Notes under the pieces: generated by a model
The model's database searches: none
What the model saw: the letters and a program-made list of their open reading frames with translations, nothing else
Told to the model about the DNA's origin: nothing
Made by a program: the position numbers and the translations under genes
Shown: piece by piece, positions 8,501-15,634 of the stretch
Numbering within the stretch: position 1 is the stretch's first letter
How the letters are laid out: every line of letters begins with the position of its first letter
DNA from: Pseudomonadota bacterium
Lineage (GTDB): Bacteria > Pseudomonadota > Gammaproteobacteria > Xanthomonadales > Rhodanobacteraceae
Direction of reading: 5' to 3'
DNA: 33,894 nt
Assembly: GCA_029561145.1 (NCBI GenBank)
Contig: JAKQJM010000076.1
Span: 1 to 33,894, forward strand

Positions 8501-11500
8501 ATTCGGCGCCGGCACGTAGGTGAACGCGCCACCCGCGTCGATCGAGAAATCACCGCCGTTGGCGCTGGTGCCGGATGCCGGCACCACACTGGGTGCGGAC
8601 GGTCCATCCGTATCGGTCGGGATCGATTTGGCCAGCGCGCTCTGTGCATCGCTGATCGAGACGAGACCGGGGATCGTTGCTCCGGCGACCTGCAACTGCG
8701 TGTTGCCGGCGGTCGAGTAGCTGATCGGATTGTTGGTCAGGACGGGCGGCACGTTGGCATGCGTGATCGCGATCACGAACGACTGCGTGGCCGAGACGTT
8801 GACGCCGCCATTGGCGGTGCCGCCATCGTCCAGTGCATGCAGCACGATCGTTGCCGTCGTCGTCCCGGCAGGAACGATCGCCGGCGTATAGGTCAGCACG
8901 CCGGTCGCCGACACGCTCGGGCCCGCCGCGAACGCGGTCGGTGCCGAATTGCTGTCGATCACGAAGCTGATGCTCTGCCCGCTTTCATTCGCGGGGCCGG
9001 TCGAGATCGCAGTGGCCCAGGGGTTGACCGTGACCGCGCCGGCATTGTCGAGCACGGCCTGATCGGCACCCTTGACGAAGCCCGGAATGTCGTTGATCGC
9101 GGTGACGTTGATGACGAAGGTCTGCACCGGCGATGTGTCGATGCCGCCGTTCGCCGTGCCGCCATTGTCAGACAGGGTCAGCGAGATCGTCGCCGTGCCG
9201 TCCGCGTTCGCCGCGAGGGTATAGGACAGGGTGCCTGTTGCCGATACGGTCGGCGTGGCGGCGAACAACGCCGGGTTGGTATTCCCGGTGATGTTGAAAG
9301 TCAGTGATTGTCCCGACTCATCGGCCGGCCCGGACGAGATCGCGGTGGCCCAGCCGATGACCGATTGCGCCGCGGCGTCTTCGAACACGGTCTGGTCGGC
9401 ACCCTTGACGAAGCTCGGCGCATCGTTGACCGAATTCGCGGTGATCGTTAGTGTCTGCGCGGCGCTCGTGTTGTTGTTGCTGCCGTTGTCGGTCAGAACG
9501 ACATTGAAGGTCGCGCTGCCGGAGGCGTTTGCCGCCGTCGTGAAGGTCAGCGTGCCGGTCGGCGAAATCGCCGGAGCGGCGCTGAAGCCGAGGCTGCCAC
9601 CAGTTGGCGTCACCGTGAAATTGAGTGTCTGCGCACCACCGTCGTTGTCGTTGATCGCGGTCGCCCAGGCGGCGATGGTCTGCGCACCGGCATCCTCGTC
9701 CACGCTGACCGCCGGGCCGGCGGTGAAGCTTGGAATCGTGTTGACGCCGACCACGCTGACGGTGGAAATCGCGATGTTGCTGTTGACCGCTCCGTCATTG
9801 GCGACGAAGTTGATTACGCGCGCGGTCTCGTTCGGTGCAGTCGAGGTATTGAGGTAGGTGACGCTGCGCAGCACGGCCTGGTAATTGGCGAGCGTGTCGC
9901 TGCCAGTCAGGCTGAGTATTCCGCCGGCATACGCAGCGGTGATCGCGGTGCCACCGGTGGTCGCGGCCAGGGTCTCGAGCGCGCCATCGAGCGGGTTGCT
10001 GATCGTCACCGTCGCACTGGCCAGGTTGGCGTTGTCGACATCGCTGATCGTGAGGCCCGTCGGGTTGACGATCGCGAGGGCCGGATCGCCTTCCGTGTAG
10101 GTCGCGGCGAAGTCGGTGCCGGCTGCCGGGCCATTGAGGTCGAGCGCCGGCGCGTCGTTGACTGCGCTGACCGTGATCACGAACGTCTGCGCGGGCGAGG
10201 TGTCGATGCCGCCACCCGCGGTGCCGCCGTTGTCGCTCAGGGTCAGGCTGATGGTCGCCGTGCCGCTTGCGTTGGCAGCTGGCGTATAGGTCAGCACGCC
10301 ACTTGACGAGATTGCCGGAGCGGCGCTGAACAAGGCGGCGTTGGTGTTGCCGGTGACGTTGAACGTCAGGGTCTGTGCCGACTCGTTGGCAGGGCCCGCC
10401 GAAATCGCAGTCGCCCACGGATTGACGGTCTGCGCGCCGGCATCCTCGGGCACGGTCTGGTCGGCGCCCTTGATGAAGCTCGGCGCGTCATTGACGGCGG
10501 CGACATTGATGACGAAAGTCTGCGCCGCGCTCGTATCGACGCCACTGTTCGCGGTGCCACCGTTGTCCGACAGGGTCAGCGTGATCGTGGCACTGCCGTT
10601 GGCGTTCGCCGCGGGCGTGTAACTCAGCGCACCGCTTGACGAGATCGCCGGGGCGACACTGAACAAGGCGGCATTCGTGTTGCCGGTGACGTTGAACGTC
10701 AGGGTCTGCGCCGATTCGTCGGCAGGTCCCGCCGAGATCGCGGTTGCCCAGACCGCGACGTTCTGCGCGCCGGCATCCTCGGCCACGTTCTGGTCCGGGC
10801 CTTTGGTGAAGCCTGGTGCGTCGTTGACCGAGGTCACCGTGATATCGAAGGATTGCGCAGGCGAGGTGTCGACGCCGCCGTTCGCGGTGCCGCCATCGTC
10901 GACCGCAACCAGCGTGATCGTCGCCGTGCCGTTCGCATTTGCGGCAGGCGTGTAGGTCAGGACGCCACTCGAGGACACCGCCGGCGGAGCACTGAACAAG
11001 GCCGCATTGGTATTGCCGGTGATGTTGAAACTGACGACCTGGCTCGATTCGTTCGGAGGACCGGCCGAGATCGCGGTCGCCCACGGATTGACCGTCTGTG
11101 CACCAGCGTCTTCGAGCACGGTCTGGTTCGGGCCCGCCGTGAAGCTCGGCGCATCGTTGATGCCGGTGACCGTGATCGTGAACGTCTGCGCCGCCGAGGT
11201 ATCGATGCCACCGTTGGCCGTACCACCATTGTCGCTGAGGCTCAGCGTGACGATGGCGCTGCCATTCGCTGTCGCAGCCGCCGTGTAGGTCAGCACGCCA
11301 GTCGGCGATACCGCCGGCTGCGCGCTGAACAAGGCGTTGTTGTTGTTGCTGACCGTGAAGCTGAGAGTCTGTGTCGCCTCGTCGGGCGGGCCGGCGGAAA
11401 TGCCGGTGGCCCATGGATCGATGGTCTGCGCGGAGGCGCCTTCAGTGACAGACTGATCCGGCCCCTTCGTGAAGGCGGGGACGTCATTGACGCTGCCCAC

Positions 11501-12895
11501 CGTGATCGTGAAGACCTGCGAGGCCGACGTGTCGACGCCGCCGTCGGCGGTACCGCCATTGTCATGCAGGCTGACCGTCACGTTCGCCGTGCCGTTCGCA
11601 TTCGCAGCCGGCGTGTAGGTCAACACGCCGGTGGGCGAAACCGCCGGTTGCGCACTGAACAACGCGTTGTTGTCGTTGCTGACAATGAAATCGAGTGCCT
11701 GGCCGGATTCGTTGGCTGGGCCGGGTGAAAGATTGCTGGCCCATGCCGCAACGGATTGCGTGCCTGCATCCTCGAGCACGGACTGGTTTGCACCGGCGGT
11801 GAAGACCGGCACGTCGTTGACCGGCGTGATCGTCAGCGAGATCGTTGCCGGCGCCGACGTGGCCTGGCCGTCGTCGACCGTGAAAGTGAAGCTGTCGCTG
11901 CCATTGGCATCGGCATTCGGCGTGTACTGCACGGTTGCCGATTGCGGTCCGCCCGGCACGATCGCGCCGAGGCTGCCATTGGCCGGCGGGTTGACGATCG
12001 CGAACGTGAGCGTGTCGTTCTCGTTGTCGGTGCCGGTCAGGTTCAGCGCGATGGCCTCATCTTCGAGCAGGGTCGCGCTGCCAGCCACCGCGATCGGCGC
12101 GTTGTTCTGCAGGTTGCTCACGTCGATGCGCATGAACACGCGGTTGTTCTCGATCGCGGCAAAGAATGCACGCAGGTCGATCGCGCTCTCGCCACTGGTC
12201 GAGTCGCCGGCCGGATCGGTCGCGAGCGGCGAGACCCCGTTCCAGTCACCGACCTGGCCATCGACGACGAAGTTGGCGGCAAGCGCGATACCGCTGGTCA
12301 GGAAGACCAGCGCCACCACGCGCCACAGGCCGCGGCGACGCGCCACGCGCGCGCCGACTATCGCGATCAGGATGGCCATCAGGATCAGGGCCGGAATGCC
12401 GAGCACGGGAATCGGTATGGCGGGCAAGCCAAGGGTAATCGGCGGGCCACCGACCGAACCATCGGTGCTCAGCAGGCTGTCCTCACCGGTCGCGCTGTTC
12501 GCCACCACCGAAAAATGCAGGGACGGCGAACCGCCGCCGATCAGGAATTGGCCAAGGCTGTCGGAAAGTTCGATGACATCGCCACCCGCGGTGCCGTTGT
12601 CCGTGCCGACGGGATAGTTGCCGCCGATGACGCCGTCGGCGACAAACGCGCCGCCCGCGCAACGTGCACGCGTGACCTGCAGCACCTGCGGTGCGAGCCC
12701 GCTGCTGGCGGTGACCTGGAGTCGGACCTCGGAACCGGCAACCGGGCCTTCGTTGCAGCCCGTGCTCGGCCGCGCATCCGAATCGACGTAGACGGAATAG
12801 TTGTAGGTCTGCGCCGAGGCCACGGTCGGCATGGCCGACAGGCACAGCGCAGCCAGGAAAAGCGCAAAAGAGCCTTTCGACTTCGATTCCATCAT
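5588..12895 (-). CDS. Giant exported repeat protein (2435 aa): Big/cadherin-like tandem repeats plus parallel beta-helix
   Basis: Residues 1-28 are a signal peptide (FALFLAALCLSAMPTVASA). Residues 158-187 form an IPTL-like membrane segment (IPIPVLGIPALILMAILI, then RVARRR), followed at once by a second hydrophobic stretch at 190-207. Residues 209-260 read VDGQVGDWNGVSPLATDP, a DOMON/CBM9-like start. Residues 265-365 are one Big_9/tandem-95-type domain (ATLLEDEAIALNLTG). Then come eight units of about 110 residues (consensus QxVxEDAGAQxVxxWATAIS ... YTPAANANGTA ... DNGGTA), with a different unit inserted after the fifth. After another Big-like domain, residues from about 1498 to 2420 are rich in G-N-T-I/V rungs typical of a right-handed parallel beta-helix (RVWYIDNETSVNNPAAGSDG opens it). 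AGGGG precedes the double ATG. A surface adhesin is likely by architecture; ligand and anchoring mode are unknown. It leads the block that runs to 2734. Confidence 0.9.
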   Translation of the reverse strand: MMESKSKGSFALFLAALCLSAMPTVASAQTYNYSVYVDSDARPSTGCNEGPVAGSEVRLQVTASSGLAPQVLQVTRARCAGGAFVADGVIGGNYPVGTDNGTAGGDVIELSDSLGQFLIGGGSPSLHFSVVANSATGEDSLLSTDGSVGGPPITLGLPAIPIPVLGIPALILMAILIAIVGARVARRRGLWRVVALVFLTSGIALAANFVVDGQVGDWNGVSPLATDPAGDSTSGESAIDLRAFFAAIENNRVFMRIDVSNLQNNAPIAVAGSATLLEDEAIALNLTGTDNENDTLTFAIVNPPANGSLGAIVPGGPQSATVQYTPNADANGSDSFTFTVDDGQATSAPATISLTITPVNDVPVFTAGANQSVLEDAGTQSVAAWASNLSPGPANESGQALDFIVSNDNNALFSAQPAVSPTGVLTYTPAANANGTANVTVSLHDNGGTADGGVDTSASQVFTITVGSVNDVPAFTKGPDQSVTEGASAQTIDPWATGISAGPPDEATQTLSFTVSNNNNALFSAQPAVSPTGVLTYTAAATANGSAIVTLSLSDNGGTANGGIDTSAAQTFTITVTGINDAPSFTAGPNQTVLEDAGAQTVNPWATAISAGPPNESSQVVSFNITGNTNAALFSAPPAVSSSGVLTYTPAANANGTATITLVAVDDGGTANGGVDTSPAQSFDITVTSVNDAPGFTKGPDQNVAEDAGAQNVAVWATAISAGPADESAQTLTFNVTGNTNAALFSVAPAISSSGALSYTPAANANGSATITLTLSDNGGTANSGVDTSAAQTFVINVAAVNDAPSFIKGADQTVPEDAGAQTVNPWATAISAGPANESAQTLTFNVTGNTNAALFSAAPAISSSGVLTYTPAANASGTATISLTLSDNGGTAGGGIDTSPAQTFVITVSAVNDAPALDLNGPAAGTDFAATYTEGDPALAIVNPTGLTISDVDNANLASATVTISNPLDGALETLAATTGGTAITAAYAGGILSLTGSDTLANYQAVLRSVTYLNTSTAPNETARVINFVANDGAVNSNIAISTVSVVGVNTIPSFTAGPAVSVDEDAGAQTIAAWATAINDNDGGAQTLNFTVTPTGGSLGFSAAPAISPTGTLTFTTAANASGSATFNVVLTDNGSNNNTSAAQTLTITANSVNDAPSFVKGADQTVFEDAAAQSVIGWATAISSGPADESGQSLTFNITGNTNPALFAATPTVSATGTLSYTLAANADGTATISLTLSDNGGTANGGIDTSPVQTFVINVTAINDIPGFVKGADQAVLDNAGAVTVNPWATAISTGPANESGQSISFVIDSNSAPTAFAAGPSVSATGVLTYTPAIVPAGTTTATIVLHALDDGGTANGGVNVSATQSFVIAITHANVPPVLTNNPISYSTAGNTQLQVAGATIPGLVSISDAQSALAKSIPTDTDGPSAPSVVPASGTSANGGDFSIDAGGAFTYVPAPNFVGTDSFTYTVTDGNTPTPGTVVGTINIAVGPRVWYIDNETSVNNPAAGSDGRSNNAFETLAAAQAASGNGDILFVFNGLSATTPLSGGIVLKDGQRLWGEGFGLNVAPFGALVAAGTQPRINAGGTDAVSVPATAGNRTGVEIRGLDLQGNNAVDVTATGANNVGVTIAGNTVRGSTAEGFDVNFGSSGTQQVAIQNNAITAGGTGIDVTRTVGTATITAFDNNTIAGNTVGTGILVNGATFDATPGNPINQVNGGTTAVGVSGNGTGAGGVILSNVTGDLAFTDLDIFNDGGTGLGASSTGALNAAAGTGFRIAVGAGVGSISSSGGPAVDIGNASITLPFNNVQSVNSTTTGISLVNAFGGAGNTAFSATSGQIIDPAGASGTAFRVDGGNGNVSFPGAINSTSGNAVNVANRGSDTVTLSGAIAETGSGILLTTNTGATINFSGALTLSTGANSAFSATGGGTITATNTTSTATTTTATAINVTGTTIGAGGLNFRSISAGTPATGPANGIVLSGTGGSGGLTVSGTGSAGSGGTIQRTSNRGASFVNASNISLAQMNFTNTATSAGAPCGSAAVAGANTGCSAAIHLDTVSTVSLNGLNLTSSGQQGINGINVTGFTLSNSVLSGLGNGPDEDGLHFTNLFGTNAITATSITGSGDDNVNIQNLSGPASTITFTGGSFNAGTLGSGLLFGSRGAANMTVNITGVTVDNNFSGGVVADGFDNATLVLRLLSSTLSNNNDGVQVSANNGVSTFDINGNSFVGNDFLAVTLLKAAFSTTGTLEGAVRNNSPINIANGRTTDAISVFQAGAGALRAAITDNNIVYAGTQRAILVQAGQDGNGTIDTTITGNTIDVQLDSFNNAIAGILAQSAITGPGNTSALCFDLGGGGALSNTFTHSLGGVMAGGDVRVRQRNDGTVRLPGYAGGATNTGAVIAYLSSRNTLVSTPTATFDSMGFAGGAACAAPIIP
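8755..11812 (-). repeat. Eight tandem units of about 330 bp inside the giant gene
   Basis: Unit starts, read at the recurring (A/V/I)P-x-F-x-x-G motif, fall near 11812, 11480, 11150, 10820, 10490, 9735, 9425 and 9090, ending near 8755. Spacing is about 330 bp except for the interval 10490-9735, which also carries a non-homologous unit (about 10150-9735, ALDLNGPAAGTDFAATYTEG). Units 3, 4 and 5 are the most alike at DNA level, sharing runs around the codons for ALFS, YTPAANANG and DNGGTA. The sixth unit (about 9735-9425) is shortened. Copy number could change by recombination. Confidence 0.85.
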
Positions 12896-13021
12896 TGTCC
12901 CCTGGGTGAATCCAATACGAGCACGACAGCAGGATCCCCGAAAGTCGGGCTATGCGGCATGAACGTGAACGCCGGATATTACGCCGTTTGACGGATATTG
13001 CGAACTGGCACGCGAGGTAAA

Positions 13022-13050
13022 AATGGACGACGCTGCAAAAAACGTCCATT
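13022..13050 (-). terminator. Possible weak intrinsic terminator
   Basis: An 8-bp perfect inverted repeat (AATGGACG / CGTCCATT) with a 13-base loop lies 60 bp after the stop of the gene at 13110. On the minus strand it runs into a short T-rich stretch. The stem is short, so this is tentative. It would separate the 13110 gene from the giant gene starting at 12895. Confidence 0.3.
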
Positions 13051-13109
13051 CCGGGCCGGACCTTGTCGTCTCACCGGTCCAGGTGCGCAGCAGTGTCGGG
13101 CGGATCCGG

Positions 13110-13559
13110 CTAGTCCGCGTCGGTTTCCGGCGCAATCGTCCTGGCGGCGCCGGACGAATTGCGCACGGTGCCGATCGCGATCACGCGGCCGTCGTCGAGG
13201 GTCAGGCTGCCCTCGCGCAGCTCTTCGGTATCGGCATCCACCGTTACAAAGCGGCCGACGAGCAGGCCCTGGGCCCGCTCGCCCGTGATGCGATAGGCGA
13301 ATTCCTCGCTGCCCGGTGCTTCGCCGGTCGCGCTGAAATCGAGGTGGATTTCGCTTATCGCACCGACCGCATCAACGACGCCCGGATCGGCGCGGATCGC
13401 AGCGCCTGCCTGATCGTTGAACAGGCCGATGCCATACCAGACGAAGCCGCCGGCAGCGCCGACAACCAGCAACACGAACAGGGCGACGACGCCACCGATG
13501 ATCCATGACGTCGCGGACCGGCGGCGCGGAACATCACGATGCTGCAGGGATTCGCTCAT
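13110..13559 (-). CDS. Single-pass membrane protein, possibly Coa1-like
   Basis: The protein has 149 residues with one strong transmembrane helix at about residues 18-43 (ATSWIIGGVVALFVLLVVGA) after a basic, probably cytoplasmic N-terminus (RDVPRRRSATS). The rest is a beta-rich extracytoplasmic domain (GLFNDQAGAAIRADPGVVDA, then SEEFAYRITGERAQGLLVG). The layout, with a helix, a short helix carrying DP-V-x-x-A-x-G and then a five-strand region with a G-x-G-x-L-like turn, resembles the Coa1/TIM21-like fold of bacterial 'cytochrome oxidase assembly factor 1 family' proteins. The match is loose and I give no function. The ATG start is preferred; a GTG five codons upstream (13574) also exists. It is transcribed toward the giant gene, with 214 bp between them. 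Confidence 0.7.
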   Translation of the reverse strand: MSESLQHRDVPRRRSATSWIIGGVVALFVLLVVGAAGGFVWYGIGLFNDQAGAAIRADPGVVDAVGAISEIHLDFSATGEAPGSEEFAYRITGERAQGLLVGRFVTVDADTEELREGSLTLDDGRVIAIGTVRNSSGAARTIAPETDAD

Positions 13560-13775
13560 CACAGGCACCGTCACGGAAGAAATCGCCGCAGGATAGTCGA
13601 GAACGCAGGTCAGGCGCCAAACCGCGGATCGGGCCAGCCATCGATACTCCTGCGCCCGCGCGGCGCAAGATGCCCATCGGCGTCAGCAAGACTGGTTCGC
13701 CGGTCGAGGGCAGTTCACCGCCGGCTGGCGATACGCCCGGGCCGCTGTGCCGTGCCACGGAGGTCCAGCGCTGCC

Positions 13776-15623
13776 CTAGCCTGTGCGCTGCGAGAGCGCG
13801 GGCCGGTGTTGCAGCTGATCGATCAGGTCGACCAGGGCGACCGGGCGACTGAACAGGAAGCCCTGATAGTTGAAGCAACCGAGGGCCTGCAAGCACGCGC
13901 GTTCCGCCTCGGTTTCGACACCTTCCGCAATCAGGTCGATCCCCAGGGCGTGGCCCAGCGCGACGATGGTTTCGACGATGGCGCGGTTGCCGGCATCCGA
14001 ATCGATGTTGCGGACGAAGGTCTGGTCGATCTTGATCGACTCGACCGGCAGCCGGCTCAGGTACGAGAGAGACGAGTAGCCCGTGCCGAAATCGTCCACG
14101 GCCACTTCGATGCCCCTGGTCTGCAGTAGCGCAATGCGCGCTGCGGCGGCCTCGTTGTTGCGGACCAGCGTGGTTTCGGTCAGCTCGATCGCAAGCAGGC
14201 GCGCATCGATGCCCGCGTCATCGATTTCGCCCAGCAGGGAGTCGATGAAAGAGGCATGGTTGAACTGTATCGCGCTGACATTGATCGACACCCGTCGAAA
14301 CGTCGGTGGAAGCGCGATCGCCTGCAGGCGCTTGATGTCCGCGCAGGCGCGGCGGATCACCCATCCTCCGAGTTCGAGCATCAGCCCGGTCTCCTCGGCT
14401 ATCGGCACGAAGGTGGCAGGCGAGAGTCGATCGCGGCACGGATTGTCCCAGCGGATGAGCGCCTCGGCGCCGATGCATTCGCCGGCGAGATTGTGCTGGG
14501 TCTGATAGTGGAGGTCGAACTGGCGCGGGTCCTTGAGGGCGAGCTGGAGTTCCTTCTCGATCTCGCGTCGTCGCTCCAGTCCGGCGGAAAGCTGTCGATC
14601 GTAGTAGACCGAACTGTTGAGGCCGTTGAGCTTGGCCTGATACATCGCGGTGTCGGCGCGACGCAGGATCTGGTCCGCGCTGCAGTCGCCATCGGGGAAC
14701 ACCTCGATTCCGGTCGAAGGCGTCACGTGCAGCAAGTGGTCGCCGGCGGCAAGCGCATTCGAGAACCCGGCACGAATCTTCGTCATCAGCTCATCGACGC
14801 GGACCCGCGTCTGCTCGGCGGACCGGTCGCCGCTGGCGAGCAGAATCACGAATTCGTCACCGCTGAGCCGGCAGACGATTCCTGCGTCAGCGACGATCCG
14901 GCCGAGGTTCGCAGCGACCGCCACGAGCAACTGATCGCCGACCGCGTGCCCGAGCGTATCGTTGACGACCTTGAACCGGTCGAGATCGAGAAACAGGAGG
15001 GCGCCGTGGGTGCCCCCACTGATCGCCCTGGCGAGCTCCGCGTCGAGGCGCTGCATCAGGTAGCGCCTGTTTGGCAGGCGGGTCAGGTCGTCGTGCAGCA
15101 ACTGGAACAGGATGGTCTGCTCGGCGTGTTCGCGCGCTGCAACAGCTTGCAGCAGGTTTTCATGCTCGATCGACGCCTGGCAACTCAGGCCGAGACGGAT
15201 GATCAGGGGTTTCAGCAGCTCGATGATCGGCGCATCGAGGCCGGTGCCGAGGCGCTGCAGGGTTACTGTGCCGAAGCCGCCGAGGTCGAACGCATAGAAC
15301 AGCAGGTCGATCCCCGCTTCCTGCGATTGCCAATGAACGCACTCGACCGCGCTCGCGGCGATGCGTTCGAAACGCGGCGGCGGCGGTGCCGGCGAGTTGC
15401 GTGGAACACTGAGGAAATGCCCCAGGCTGCCCGTATCTGGCCCGCCGTGCAGGACCGGTTCGCCTTCGGCACCTTGCAGGAAATGGAAATGCACGGCGGC
15501 GAGCCCGAGCCTGCGCAGGCATACGCGCGAGAATGCCGCCAACATCGGTTGCAGGCGCAGGGCCATGCCGATCGACATGCCCAACTCATGCTGGATGGAG
15601 ACGTACTTGAGCGTGTTGGCCAT
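13776..15623 (-). CDS. GGDEF-EAL c-di-GMP enzyme (probable phosphodiesterase)
   Basis: The protein has 615 residues. Residues 1-155 form an unassigned GAF-like sensory region (SIQHELGMSIGMALRLQPML), followed by a short helical linker and a GGDEF domain at about 172-340 (LTRLPNRR, FLDLDRFKVVND). The signature is SGDEF (254-258) instead of GGDEF, and the upstream RxxD inhibitory site is not in the usual register, so cyclase activity is doubtful. The EAL domain (about 360-600) keeps the catalytic set: EAL at 387-389, Asn in SINVSA, Glu in ELTET, DDFGTGYSS at 510-518, Lys in IKIDQ and Glu in EGVET. It should hydrolyse c-di-GMP. The ATG at 15623 is 12 bp after the stop of the FIST gene, so the two form an operon. 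The open frame continues upstream through that gene's 3' end; that part is rejected. Confidence 0.9.
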   Translation of the reverse strand: MANTLKYVSIQHELGMSIGMALRLQPMLAAFSRVCLRRLGLAAVHFHFLQGAEGEPVLHGGPDTGSLGHFLSVPRNSPAPPPPRFERIAASAVECVHWQSQEAGIDLLFYAFDLGGFGTVTLQRLGTGLDAPIIELLKPLIIRLGLSCQASIEHENLLQAVAAREHAEQTILFQLLHDDLTRLPNRRYLMQRLDAELARAISGGTHGALLFLDLDRFKVVNDTLGHAVGDQLLVAVAANLGRIVADAGIVCRLSGDEFVILLASGDRSAEQTRVRVDELMTKIRAGFSNALAAGDHLLHVTPSTGIEVFPDGDCSADQILRRADTAMYQAKLNGLNSSVYYDRQLSAGLERRREIEKELQLALKDPRQFDLHYQTQHNLAGECIGAEALIRWDNPCRDRLSPATFVPIAEETGLMLELGGWVIRRACADIKRLQAIALPPTFRRVSINVSAIQFNHASFIDSLLGEIDDAGIDARLLAIELTETTLVRNNEAAAARIALLQTRGIEVAVDDFGTGYSSLSYLSRLPVESIKIDQTFVRNIDSDAGNRAIVETIVALGHALGIDLIAEGVETEAERACLQALGCFNYQGFLFSRPVALVDLIDQLQHRPALSQRTG

Positions 15624-15634
15624 CGCCGTGGAAC

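Noticed and set aside
11756-12991. A 411-codon plus-strand frame opposite the giant gene's 5' end
   Set aside because: Arg/Asp-rich antisense shadow of the signal peptide and first domains of the giant gene.
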